DNA of 64,000 bases, from contig NC_016791.1 in assembly GCF_000244875.1 (NCBI RefSeq), positions 1,175,501-1,239,500 of the forward strand, read 5' to 3'. Positions 1 through 7,986 of this stretch are shown here, piece by piece. This DNA is from Clostridium sp. BNL1100 (lineage in GTDB: Bacteria; Bacillota; Clostridia; Acetivibrionales; DSM-1351). Numbering within the stretch: position 1 is the stretch's first letter; the number at the start of each line of letters is the position of its first letter. The notes under the pieces are model-generated. The model worked only from the letters and a program-made list of their open reading frames with translations. It had not been told where the DNA came from and ran no database searches. The translations under genes and the position numbers were made by a program.

Positions 1-2
1 AA

Positions 3-500
3 CTAAATAAATTCTGCAAGCTCAGAGCAAAAAGTGTTCAGGGACAGTTAACCAATACTGTACCGTCTACATTAAAAGGACAAAAAGAGCACCCTGAAAA
101 TTTGGTTGACACACAGGGACTGGATATGACCAAAACAATTACGATGTATTCATTATTGGGAATTTCGAACAAAGATATGGATGGGGTATTAAAAATTCTT
201 ATAAATTACCTTCCCGAAGAATATAAAACAGACGGTAAAATTGATCTGACCAAATTTGAAGCATCAGAGGATATTATATACCTTAAAAAAATCTTCGGAG
301 TATTGGGACCAATCGCTTTTGAGGTTTCAAAAAGCGTCAAGGCATCAGATAATATTGAAATAAATCCAGGATTATCAAAAGTTCTATTATTTATTTCATT
401 AATTGTAATAATCATATTCACTATGTTGCTAAGCAAGTATTCACGTGTAAAGTATAAAAAAAGAAGGGTAAGGAGGGGAAGTTTTGAAATTACGTCATGA
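3..500 (+). CDS. C-terminal part of a CotH-like membrane protein (5' end outside window)
   Basis: The frame is open from base 3, so only about the last 165 codons are present. The first visible residues (FCKLRAKSVQGQL, then TVPST) resemble the end of the CotH kinase domain in clostridial CotH proteins; CotH-family proteins are protein kinases of the spore coat. A hydrophobic segment (LLFISLIVIIIFTMLL) and a very basic tail (KYKKRRVRRGS) close the protein, suggesting a C-terminal membrane anchor with a cytoplasmic tail. The end overlaps the start of the VTC-domain gene, the usual order of CotH, VTC and DUF4956 genes in Firmicutes. The catalytic region is not in the window, so the family call rests on a short stretch and on context. 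Confidence 0.6.
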   Translation, partial: LNKFCKLRAKSVQGQLTNTVPSTLKGQKEHPENLVDTQGLDMTKTITMYSLLGISNKDMDGVLKILINYLPEEYKTDGKIDLTKFEASEDIIYLKKIFGVLGPIAFEVSKSVKASDNIEINPGLSKVLLFISLIVIIIFTMLLSKYSRVKYKKRRVRRGSFEITS

Positions 501-1158
501 ATACAAGATATTTCTTAATTATTCAGACTATCTTACCGTTCGATCACGATTAAGGGCAGTAATACCGCATGATAATCACGTTGATGAAACAGGTGAATAC
601 AAAATAAGAAGTCTGTATTTTGACAACATATACAATAAGGCACTATATGAAAAAATAAGTGGGGTTGGTATACGTGAGAAATTCAGAATTCGTTGCTACA
701 ATGATAATTATGACTTCATAAAACTTGAGAAGAAAAGCAAAATAAACGGAATGTGCAACAAGGTATCGGAAACCATCACAAAAGAAGAAGTAAGGCGGAT
801 AATCCACGGTGACACAGAATGGATGCTTGATTCTGACAGGCAACTTGTTTCCGAGTTGTATGCAAAAATGAAAACAGAACAACTAAGACCTAAAGTGATT
901 GTGGATTATAACCGTGAACCCTTTGTATACTCAGCAGGAAATGTGAGAATTACATTGGACAGGAATGTAAGGACAAGTATAAATAGTGTGGATATGCTTA
1001 ATCCTGATGTTCCTACAGTTCTGGCAGAAGGTCAGACAATAATTTTAGAGGTCAAATATGATAATTACAAACCTACCATGATTTCAGATATAGTCATGGT
1101 TCAGGACAGGCTTATATCATCCTTTTCAAAATATGTAGCCTGCAGAAAATTCATATAA
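484..1158 (+). CDS. VTC-domain protein, polyphosphate polymerase-like
   Basis: 224 residues, about the size of a single VTC domain. In the eukaryotic VTC4 protein this fold makes polyphosphate from ATP inside a basic tunnel. The basic and acidic tunnel residues look intact: RHEYK at 4-8, IRSLYFD at 41-47, REKFRIR at 64-70, LEKKSK at 81-86, a DYNREPF strand near 140 and EVKYDNYKP near 190. The start is TTG, preceded by AAGGAGGGG at good spacing, and it overlaps the end of the CotH-like gene by 17 bases, so the two are probably translationally coupled. Activity is inferred from the conserved residues; the bacterial proteins of this type are poorly characterised. Confidence 0.85.
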   Translation: MKLRHEYKIFLNYSDYLTVRSRLRAVIPHDNHVDETGEYKIRSLYFDNIYNKALYEKISGVGIREKFRIRCYNDNYDFIKLEKKSKINGMCNKVSETITKEEVRRIIHGDTEWMLDSDRQLVSELYAKMKTEQLRPKVIVDYNREPFVYSAGNVRITLDRNVRTSINSVDMLNPDVPTVLAEGQTIILEVKYDNYKPTMISDIVMVQDRLISSFSKYVACRKFI

Positions 1159-1179
1159 ATACTTTTAGGGGGTAAATAA

Positions 1180-1845
1180 GTGGACAGTATTTTAAATTCA
1201 AGTTTTATAAAGAATGCTACAGCTGTAAGCGGTTTTGATATGTTTGTGGGAATTATAGTTTCATTCATAATAGGCTTTTTCATTTTCATGGTTTACAAGA
1301 AGACTTTTTCAGGAGTAATGTTTTCAGCAAATTTCGGGTTATCATTAATAGGTATGGCAATGATAACATGTGCGGTTATACTGGCAGTTTCAAGTAATGT
1401 AGTACTTTCTCTCGGTATGCTCGGTACACTTTCCATAGTGAGATTCAGGACGGCACTAAAGGATCCCTTTGATATTGTCTTTTTATTTTGGGCAATTACA
1501 TCAGGAATAGTCGTTGGTGCCGGAATGATCCCACTTGCAGTTGTAACAAGTCTTCTAATGGGTATCGTAATGACTGTTTTTGTAAATAGAAAAAGCAGGA
1601 CTACACCTTATATAATAGTAGTAAATTGTGAAAACTCAGATGTTGAAGACGGCGTAATGAATCTAATCGAAACAAAATCGGCAAAGTCGACTGTTAAAGG
1701 TAAGACAGTATCTAAAACAGGTATGGAGCTTACTGTAGAAGTTCAATTAAAAGATGGATATAGTAAATTTGTTAATGATATAATTGATATTGAGGGTGTT
1801 GTAAATGCCGTTATGGTCAGCTATAACGGAGAATATATGGGGTAA
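1180..1845 (+). CDS. DUF4956 family membrane protein
   Basis: 221 residues with a GTG start behind TTAGGGGGT. The N-terminal 130 residues hold about four hydrophobic segments: IIVSFIIGFFIFMVY, then two around SLIGMAMITCAVILAVS and VVLSLGMLGTLSIVRFR, then GAGMIPLAVVTSLLMG. The C-terminal 80 residues are soluble and ferredoxin-like in pattern. The stretch SIVRFRTALKDPFDIVFLFW is characteristic of DUF4956. The family has no established function but accompanies VTC-domain and CotH genes in many Firmicutes. It lies 21 bases behind the VTC gene and is surely in the same operon. Confidence 0.85.
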   Translation: MDSILNSSFIKNATAVSGFDMFVGIIVSFIIGFFIFMVYKKTFSGVMFSANFGLSLIGMAMITCAVILAVSSNVVLSLGMLGTLSIVRFRTALKDPFDIVFLFWAITSGIVVGAGMIPLAVVTSLLMGIVMTVFVNRKSRTTPYIIVVNCENSDVEDGVMNLIETKSAKSTVKGKTVSKTGMELTVEVQLKDGYSKFVNDIIDIEGVVNAVMVSYNGEYMG

Positions 1846-1876
1846 AATACTATTTTAGGGAAAGGGGATTCAATCA

Positions 1877-2551
1877 TTGGAGAACAATATTATGACTGAA
1901 TCAAATATAAAAAACAATAATAATAAGATTTTTGTGAATACTATATTTCTAATATTATTGAGTCTTGCATTTGCAGGACTTATCCTATTGATTAAATCAG
2001 GAACAATAGATAGTTTTGACAGTACCGTTTACGATTCATTGAGAAGCCTGAAATCACATTCTACCAAACAAATTGTCAAGTTCCTTGGGAGTATAGGTGA
2101 TCCACAGGTAAACCTGTATTTGGGATTGGCAATAGCAGCGCTTGGTATTGTAGTTTTTGCTAACAAGGAAGGGTATTCTAAGTATATTTCATATGCTGCT
2201 GCAATACTTGTTGTATCTTTTTTAAACCCGCTGCTAAAGGAAATTTTCAGACGCCCTCACCCCGATGTGGAAGTGGATAAATTCTCCTTTCCAAGCAGTC
2301 ATGCTGCAATGGCATTTATATTTTATCTGGTGCTCTATGTTGTAATTAACAAACGTATAAAGATAAAAGCAGGCAGAATAGCACTTGCGGTTTTCTGTAT
2401 AATAATGCCGCTGCTTATCGGCTTTAGCCGTGTTTATCTTCAAAACCATTATGCAAGCGATATCATTGGAGGATATCTGGAGGCAGGAATAATATTTACA
2501 ATTGCAATACTGGTAAATAATATATGTGAGCATTTTTTAGCAAAAAAATAA
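1877..2551 (+). CDS. PAP2-family membrane phosphatase
   Basis: 224 residues with about six membrane segments. It carries the three phosphatase motifs of the PAP2 superfamily: KEIFRRPHPD (about 121-130), FPSSHAAMAF (about 138-147) and SRVYLQNHYASD (about 183-194), including the catalytic histidines. Such enzymes dephosphorylate lipid phosphates, for instance undecaprenyl pyrophosphate or phosphatidic acid, at the membrane surface. The TTG at 1877 has an AAAGGGGAT site at good distance; an ATG at 1892 is the alternative. It follows DUF4956 by 31 bases and ends at a strong terminator, so it is the last gene of the operon. The substrate cannot be told from sequence. Confidence 0.85.
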   Translation: MENNIMTESNIKNNNNKIFVNTIFLILLSLAFAGLILLIKSGTIDSFDSTVYDSLRSLKSHSTKQIVKFLGSIGDPQVNLYLGLAIAALGIVVFANKEGYSKYISYAAAILVVSFLNPLLKEIFRRPHPDVEVDKFSFPSSHAAMAFIFYLVLYVVINKRIKIKAGRIALAVFCIIMPLLIGFSRVYLQNHYASDIIGGYLEAGIIFTIAILVNNICEHFLAKK

Positions 2552-2563
2552 TTTTAGTAAATA

Positions 2564-2607
2564 AAAAAATTCTTCTTTACGTTAAATTGTAAAGAAGAAT
2601 TTTTTTT
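2564..2607 (+). terminator. Rho-independent terminator
   Basis: A perfect stem of about 17 bp (arms 2564-2580 and 2589-2605) around an 8-base loop, ending in a run of T. It closes the CotH-to-PAP2 operon. Confidence 0.9.
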
Positions 2608-2659
2608 ATCTATCAATATTACATAAATATGAACTTTTTCTTAATATTTAACGTCAAAA

Positions 2660-2687
2660 TTGATAATAATTACTAGTGTGTTATAAT
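2660..2687 (+). promoter_or_regulatory. Sigma-A type promoter for the glycosyltransferase pair
   Basis: TTGATA (2660-2665), a 16-base spacer, and TATAAT (2682-2687), 66 bases ahead of the GT2 start. Confidence 0.65.
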
Positions 2688-2753
2688 TGTTTAAAGAAAA
2701 AATAGGAAAAAGCTGCTATATTATACTCGGCTGAAAGCGAGGAGAAATACTAA

Positions 2754-3719
2754 ATGTCAAAGAAATTATTATCAATAGTCGTTCCGGTTTATAATGAACA
2801 GGAAGTAATAAATGAAACCTTTAAAAGGCTTTCCGGAGTGTTTGAAAATTATTTTATGGATGTTGAATACATTTTTATAAATGACGGAAGTAAAGACAAT
2901 ACATATTTGAAACTCAGGGAAATTGCCTTGGCGAATTCATGTGTACGGGTTATAAATTTTGCAAGAAATTTCGGACATCAGATAGCTATTACTGCAGGCA
3001 TGGACTATGCAAAGGGTGACGCTGTAGTAATAATAGACGCAGACTTGCAGGACCCGCCTGAAGTTATTCTCCAAATGGTGGAACAATGGGAACAGGGTTA
3101 TGAAGTGGTTTATGGAAAAAGACTTCAAAGAGAAGGGGAAACCTTCTTTAAAAAGTTCACTGCAAAAATGTTCTACCGTTTCCTTGACAGTATGACGGAT
3201 GTCAAACTACCTGTTGATGTAGGGGATTTTCGGCTTATTGACAGAAAAGTCTGTGATGCCATGAAATGTCTCCCGGAGCGTTCAAGATATGTAAGAGGGT
3301 TGGTTAGCTGGGTAGGATTTAAGCAGACAAGCGTAGAGTATAGACGAGAAAAGAGATTTGCAGGTGAAACAAAGTATCCGCTAAAAAAGATGCTCAAGCT
3401 TGCAGGAGATGGAATATTCTCATTTTCGTATAAACCCTTGAAACTTGCAACGTTTGCAGGAATGCTTGTTTCAATAATAAGCTTTATATATTTAATTGTT
3501 GTTTTGATACAGAGATTTGTAAAAAACGATATTGCCTCAGGCTGGGCTTCATCAATGGCGGTATCCCTGTTCTTTAACGGTGTTATGCTTATAGTTATAG
3601 GGATTATGGGGGAATATGTTGGTAGGATATACGAAGAGGTAAAAGCCCGTCCATTATATATTATAGGAGAATTATTAGGATTTCAGGATGGGGCTGAGAG
3701 GAAAAAAGACATTAAATGA
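2754..3719 (+). CDS. GT2 glycosyltransferase, DPM1/GtrB-like
   Basis: 321 residues. The N-terminal GT-A domain shows SIVVPVYNE (7-15), NDGSKDNT (43-50) and DADLQDPPE (about 93-101), the nucleotide-sugar and metal-binding motifs. Two C-terminal hydrophobic segments (about 230-255 and 270-290) end in GEYVGRIYEEVK, typical of polyprenyl-phosphate glycosyltransferases of the GtrB/DPM1 type. The enzyme should move a sugar from a nucleotide carrier to undecaprenyl phosphate on the cytoplasmic face. The ATG follows GAGGAG. It overlaps the next gene by four bases (ATGA), and that gene encodes a likely partner transferase using the lipid-linked sugar. Confidence 0.88.
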   Translation: MSKKLLSIVVPVYNEQEVINETFKRLSGVFENYFMDVEYIFINDGSKDNTYLKLREIALANSCVRVINFARNFGHQIAITAGMDYAKGDAVVIIDADLQDPPEVILQMVEQWEQGYEVVYGKRLQREGETFFKKFTAKMFYRFLDSMTDVKLPVDVGDFRLIDRKVCDAMKCLPERSRYVRGLVSWVGFKQTSVEYRREKRFAGETKYPLKKMLKLAGDGIFSFSYKPLKLATFAGMLVSIISFIYLIVVLIQRFVKNDIASGWASSMAVSLFFNGVMLIVIGIMGEYVGRIYEEVKARPLYIIGELLGFQDGAERKKDIK

Positions 3720-5155
3720 GTTCAAGAAACAGAGACGCATTAAACAAGACGATAATAATTCTACTAACAGCTTTTACAGCATATTTACTGTATCTTAACT
3801 TTTTGTACTCTGCATATAATAATGCATTTATATTCGCACTGTTGGTAATCCCGGTGGTACTAATTGTTTACCTGATTTCCTACAAGATAAATTTATCTCC
3901 GTTGACGTTTTTTACGATAATATTCCTGCTGGCATTTGCGGCTAAAGCTTTAGTCGCAATTACGTCTGATACACTACCTATATCGGATTTTAGCACATTT
4001 TATAATTGTGCCGTAAAATTGAATAATGGAGATAAGTCCTTTGGACATGGATTTTATTTTACGTCATTTGCTTATCAAACAGGGCCGGTTATATACTATG
4101 CCATGATTATGAAATTATTCGGAACGGGACTTCTGCCATTAAAGCTTGTAAATTGCCTTTTCATGGCAGGGTCCAATTCTCTTATTTATCTTATTGCAAG
4201 AAAAATATCGAATGACTATACCGCAAGGTTTATCTCATTATTGTATCTTTTATATCCCGCACCCTATTTTTTGACTCCGGTACTTACAAACCAGCATTTT
4301 GCTGCATGTATGTTTATGCTTTCCATATACCTGCTCCTTGAAACCCGTATAAATTTTGCAATAAGAAGTGTGGCGGCAGGCATATTTCTTTCTTTTGGTA
4401 ATGCTGTCAGACCCCTTGGTGTGGTTATACTCGGAGGTGTTGTGATTTGGGCAGTTGCACAGTCCATCAGAGAAAAAAAGCTTGTACGTATTGGTGCCAC
4501 AGTGATTATGATTGCAGCTTACTTCCTTTTGAGTTTTACTTTTTCAACGATAGTAAAAAAGGCGGACATAAACCCGGAAGGCTTAAGTAATAACTATACC
4601 TTGTGGAAATTTGTTGTGGGTTTCAATTACCAAACTAAGGGAACATTCTCTTATCCTGACCAGAACGAAATATTTTATATAAAGGATTTTAAACAGAGAA
4701 ATGAAGTATCAAAGAAGGTAATAAAAGAACGTATATCCATAAGCCCGGCGAAAATGTTTGATTTGATTAATACAAAACAGAAGATTATGTGGAGCTACTT
4801 TGATACCATGAAGTGGGGCTTCTATGATAAAGTAAACAACCATCTTGTGCCTTCGGAAATCCTTAAAAAATACGAACTCCCTATTCTGAAAATAGAAAAA
4901 ATGTATTACATCCTTGTATTTATACTCATGTTAGCAGGGTTATGTTTAACGCTCACACGGAAAAAAACCAGTACAGGTGTTGTGTTGATTGCTTCAATAA
5001 TCGCATGCTATTTTGCAGCTCATGCCTTGATTGAAATACAGGTCAGGTACAGGTATTTTGCCATAATGCTTGTGTTTGTCCTTGCGGCCAAGGGAAGTGA
5101 ACTGCTGATGACAGGTTTTTATGAATACAGAAAAAAATACAGACTGTCAGACTGA
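3716..5155 (+). CDS. GT39-like multi-spanning membrane glycosyltransferase
   Basis: 479 residues with about ten membrane segments spread over the length and one larger soluble loop near 275-375. An acidic SD pair at the end of the first outside loop (PISDFSTFYNC, about 86-96) fits the GT-C fold of PMT/ArnT-type enzymes, which move a sugar from a polyprenyl-phosphate donor to an acceptor on the outer face. It is translationally coupled (ATGA) to the GT2 enzyme that would make such a donor. The acceptor (protein, wall polymer or lipid) is unknown. The family call rests on topology and neighbourhood more than on motifs. Confidence 0.7.
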   Translation: MSSRNRDALNKTIIILLTAFTAYLLYLNFLYSAYNNAFIFALLVIPVVLIVYLISYKINLSPLTFFTIIFLLAFAAKALVAITSDTLPISDFSTFYNCAVKLNNGDKSFGHGFYFTSFAYQTGPVIYYAMIMKLFGTGLLPLKLVNCLFMAGSNSLIYLIARKISNDYTARFISLLYLLYPAPYFLTPVLTNQHFAACMFMLSIYLLLETRINFAIRSVAAGIFLSFGNAVRPLGVVILGGVVIWAVAQSIREKKLVRIGATVIMIAAYFLLSFTFSTIVKKADINPEGLSNNYTLWKFVVGFNYQTKGTFSYPDQNEIFYIKDFKQRNEVSKKVIKERISISPAKMFDLINTKQKIMWSYFDTMKWGFYDKVNNHLVPSEILKKYELPILKIEKMYYILVFILMLAGLCLTLTRKKTSTGVVLIASIIACYFAAHALIEIQVRYRYFAIMLVFVLAAKGSELLMTGFYEYRKKYRLSD

Positions 5156-5180
5156 CAAAAAGGATAATTCATTATATAAT
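5152..5180 (+). promoter_or_regulatory. Promoter of thyA-folA
   Basis: CTGACA (5152-5157), a 17-base spacer, and TATAAT (5175-5180). The -35 box overlaps the end of the preceding gene. Confidence 0.6.
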
Positions 5181-5237
5181 ATAAAAAAGTAATATCAATG
5201 ATGTGTAAAAACTATGCCGGAAATGGAGATATAATTC

Positions 5238-6032
5238 ATGCAACAGTACCTTGATTTATGTAAACATATACTAAATAACGGTATAAAAAAAGAAGACAGA
5301 ACAGGAACGGGAACTATAAGCACTTTTGGATACCAGATGAGGTTTGACCTTCAGAAAGGTTTTCCTTTATTAACAACTAAAAAGCTTCATTTAAAGTCAA
5401 TAATACATGAACTTCTCTGGTTTATTAGCGGTGATACAAACACAAAGTATTTAAAGGAAAACGGAGTTTCCATATGGGATGAGTGGGCGGACGAAAATGG
5501 CAACCTTGGCCCCGTCTACGGACATCAATGGAGGTCTTGGAGTACCCCCGACGGAAGAAGCATTGACCAGCTTAAGGAAGTCATTGAACAAATAAAAAAT
5601 AATCCGGATTCCAGAAGACTCATAGTAAGCTCTTGGAATGTCGGGGAAATAGAAAAAATGGCTCTGCCACCATGTCACTGCTTTTATCAGTTTTATGTGG
5701 CAAACGGAACCTTATCCTGTATGCTATACCAAAGAAGTGCTGACGTATTTATAGGTGTGCCTTTTAATATAGCGTCATATGCATTATTTACAATGATGGT
5801 AGCTCAAAGCTGCGGCCTCAAAGCCGGCGAGTTTGTCCATACACTGGGGGATGCACACATTTATCTCAATCACATTGAACAGGTAAATCTGCAATTGAGC
5901 CGTGACCCTAGGCCCTTGCCAAAAATGAATATTAACCCGGATGTAAAGGATTTATTTGAATTTAAATACAGTGATTTTACATTAACCGATTATGATCCTC
6001 ACCCACATATCAAAGGGGCGGTGGCTGTATGA
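5238..6032 (+). CDS. thyA: Thymidylate synthase
   Basis: 264 residues, the exact length of the classic ThyA. It methylates dUMP to dTMP with methylene-tetrahydrofolate, giving dihydrofolate. Visible motifs are RTGTGT near 22, the catalytic-cysteine region [10 protein letters not shown] (about 143-152), the dUMP-binding QRSAD and the end [10 protein letters not shown]. It overlaps folA by four bases, a logical pair because DHFR recycles the dihydrofolate that ThyA makes. Confidence 0.98.
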   Translation: MQQYLDLCKHILNNGIKKEDRTGTGTISTFGYQMRFDLQKGFPLLTTKKLHLKSIIHELLWFISGDTNTKYLKENGVSIWDEWADENGNLGPVYGHQWRSWSTPDGRSIDQLKEVIEQIKNNPDSRRLIVSSWNVGEIEKMALPPCHCFYQFYVANGTLSCMLYQRSADVFIGVPFNIASYALFTMMVAQSCGLKAGEFVHTLGDAHIYLNHIEQVNLQLSRDPRPLPKMNINPDVKDLFEFKYSDFTLTDYDPHPHIKGAVAV

Positions 6033-6514
6033 TTTCAATGATATGGGCTATGGGTCAGAACAATGCCCTTGGTTGTAAAAACAGAATGCCTTGGTATATA
6101 CCGGCTGATTTTTCATACTTCAAAAAAATTACTATGGGAAAAACGGTCATTATGGGGAGAAAAACCTTTGAATCTCTCGGTAAACCCCTGCCGGGCCGAA
6201 AAAACATAGTAATTACAAGGGAGACAGGCTATAGCCCTGAGGGCTGTACCACGGTTAATTCAATACAAAAAGCTATGGATTATACAGGGGAAGAGGAAGT
6301 CTTTATAATTGGGGGAGCGGAAATATACAAAGAATTTCTCCCTATTGCAGACAGACTGTATCTAACTCTGATAGAAAAAGAGTTTGAAGCGGACACTTTT
6401 TTCCCGGAAATCGACTATAGCCAATGGAAACAGGTATCATGCGAGAATGGTATCAAGGATGAAAAAAATCCGTATAAATATAAATGGCTGATATATGAAA
6501 GAATAAAACAATAG
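6029..6514 (+). CDS. folA: Dihydrofolate reductase
   Basis: 161 residues. It reduces dihydrofolate to tetrahydrofolate with NADPH. The active site is seen in [20 protein letters not shown], with the acidic residue in PAD near 27. NADPH contacts appear in [15 protein letters not shown] and [11 protein letters not shown]. Its ATG overlaps the thyA stop, so translation is coupled. Confidence 0.97.
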   Translation: MISMIWAMGQNNALGCKNRMPWYIPADFSYFKKITMGKTVIMGRKTFESLGKPLPGRKNIVITRETGYSPEGCTTVNSIQKAMDYTGEEEVFIIGGAEIYKEFLPIADRLYLTLIEKEFEADTFFPEIDYSQWKQVSCENGIKDEKNPYKYKWLIYERIKQ

Positions 6515-6538
6515 GGGAAATAAGGGTGTATAAAAATG

Positions 6539-6567
6539 TTGACAGAGTGAAGATATTTTGTTATCAT
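6539..6567 (+). promoter_or_regulatory. Promoter of the infC operon
   Basis: TTGACA (6539-6544), a 17-base spacer and TATCAT (6562-6567), giving a leader of about 200 bases before infC. Confidence 0.75.
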
Positions 6568-6573
6568 ATTTAT

Positions 6574-6714
6574 GCAAAACAAGAAGAAGTTTTTCCACTT
6601 CTCACCTGAGCGGACAATGATTTGCCGGGTCAATATCGGTTTTAAACATATTTATATGTAATGGCTGAGATTTGAGATTATTAGTGGATACTTGCTTCTA
6701 TCCACTTTTTTTAT
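6574..6714 (+). ncRNA. L20-type leader of infC-rpmI-rplT with attenuator
   Basis: The stretch between promoter and infC contains a small hairpin (GAAG...CTTC near 6585-6602), a segment GGGTCAATATCGGTTTTAA near 6628-6646 that resembles the conserved core of the L20 leader family, and then a terminator-like hairpin: AGTGGATA (6683-6690) paired with TATCCACT (6699-6706), followed by a run of T. In Bacillus this leader is bound by L20 and stops transcription early. A covariance search with the L20_leader model would settle the family; the terminator itself is plain. Confidence 0.65.
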
Positions 6715-6777
6715 TGTTTAAATATTATATGGACTTGAAGAGAATCTTCTTGCCTATTAAATGCGGAGGTGTCAGTT

Positions 6778-7290
6778 ATTAGCAAAAATGAATTAATGAT
6801 CAATGAGGATATAAGGGATAAAGAAGTCAGACTTATCGATGCTGATGGTACTATGCTTGGTATATTAGCAATTAAGGAAGCCCAGAAACTTGCCAATTCA
6901 AAAAATCTTGACCTGGTAAAGATCGCTCCACAGGGAGTACCGCCTGTCTGTAAGATAATGGACTACGGTAAATATATGTTCGAACTTGCCAAGAAAGAGA
7001 AAGAAGCAAGGAAAAATCAGAAGATCATAAGCATAAAAGAAGTTAGAGTTTCCCCTTCTATTGAAGACCATGATTTTGAATTCAAAGTTAAGAATGCATA
7101 TAAGTTCTTAAAGGATGGAGATAAGGTCAAGGTTTCCGTTAAATTTAGGGGGAGGGAAATGCATTACACCTCAATAGGCAACGAAATTCTAAACAAGTTT
7201 GCAGAAGCAGTAAAAGATGTTGGAACAGTTGAGAAAAGACCAAAACTTGAAGGCAAAAGTATGATAATGATACTTAATCCAAAGCAGTAG
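6778..7290 (+). CDS. infC: Translation initiation factor IF-3, ATT start
   Basis: 170 residues from the proposed ATT start. IF-3 binds the 30S subunit, prevents early 50S joining and checks the start codon. Both domains are recognisable: an N-terminal part with NEDIRDKEVRLIDADG and a C-terminal part with IKEVRVSPSIEDHDFEFK and KVSVKFRGREM. A GTG at 6769 is in frame, but it lies inside the GGAGGTG binding site (6765-6771) and so cannot use it. The ATT at 6778 is 6 bases past that site, and ATT is the known start of infC in other bacteria, where it gives self-control by IF-3. It is first in the infC-rpmI-rplT operon. Confidence 0.95.
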   Translation: MSKNELMINEDIRDKEVRLIDADGTMLGILAIKEAQKLANSKNLDLVKIAPQGVPPVCKIMDYGKYMFELAKKEKEARKNQKIISIKEVRVSPSIEDHDFEFKVKNAYKFLKDGDKVKVSVKFRGREMHYTSIGNEILNKFAEAVKDVGTVEKRPKLEGKSMIMILNPKQ

Positions 7291-7307
7291 GATAGGAGGA
7301 GAATGAT

Positions 7308-7505
7308 ATGCCAAAGTTAAAGACACATAGTGCATCTAAAAAGAGATTTAGAGTTACAGCTACAGGTAAGATCAAAAGAGGCCAGGCTTGGAGAAACCAT
7401 AGACTTGTATCAAAGTCAAAAAAGGCTAAAAAGCATCATAGATTAGGTGCATACGTTTCAGCTGCACAAGAAGCTACTATCAAAAAACTTATTCCATATA
7501 AATAA
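7308..7505 (+). CDS. rpmI: 50S ribosomal protein L35
   Basis: 65 residues, very basic. It begins [17 protein letters not shown], the standard L35 start, and ends [14 protein letters not shown] strong AGGAGGAG site precedes the ATG. It lies between infC and rplT, the conserved order. Confidence 0.98.
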   Translation: MPKLKTHSASKKRFRVTATGKIKRGQAWRNHRLVSKSKKAKKHHRLGAYVSAAQEATIKKLIPYK

Positions 7506-7523
7506 GAAGGAGGACGAAGGTTT

Positions 7524-7877
7524 ATGGCAAGAGTTAAAGGTGCGGTTAGAACCCGTGCAAGACATAAAAAGATACTAAAGCTTGCAAAAGGATATTTTGG
7601 TGCAAAGAGCAAGCTCTATAGAATGGCAAACCAAGCTGTAATGAAATCTTTGAATTACGCTTTCAACGACAGAAGAGCTAAGAAGAGAGATTTCAGAAAG
7701 CTTTGGATCGCAAGAATTAACGCTGCTGCAAGAATAAATGGATTATCATATAGCAAATTCATCAGCGGTTTGAAGAAGTCAGGAATAGAACTTAACAGAA
7801 AAGTTCTTGCTGATTTGGCAGTAAACGATGCGGCTGCATTTGCTAAGCTTGCTGAAACTGCAAAAGCTGCTAAATAA
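7524..7877 (+). CDS. rplT: 50S ribosomal protein L20
   Basis: 117 residues, basic. It starts [16 protein letters not shown] and contains ALNYAF-like and [12 protein letters not shown] motifs typical of L20. L20 helps early 50S assembly and is the expected repressor acting on the leader upstream of infC. Last gene of the operon, with a terminator 33 bases on. Confidence 0.98.
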   Translation: MARVKGAVRTRARHKKILKLAKGYFGAKSKLYRMANQAVMKSLNYAFNDRRAKKRDFRKLWIARINAAARINGLSYSKFISGLKKSGIELNRKVLADLAVNDAAAFAKLAETAKAAK

Positions 7878-7909
7878 TAAACTTGACATATGAAGTATAT
7901 TTAAAATAT

Positions 7910-7940
7910 AAGGAGTCCTTTTTGGGGCTCCTTTATTTGA
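7910..7940 (+). terminator. Terminator of the infC operon
   Basis: AAGGAGTCC (7910-7918) pairs with GGGCTCCTT (7925-7933) with one G-U pair, followed by a T-rich stretch. Confidence 0.8.
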
Positions 7941-7986
7941 CTTTATGTATTACTACAGACAGTTCCCTTTGAAAGGAGAATGACAG

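Noticed and set aside
206-436. Open frame on the minus strand inside the CotH-like tail
   Set aside because: No binding site and fully inside a plus-strand coding region with clear protein character.
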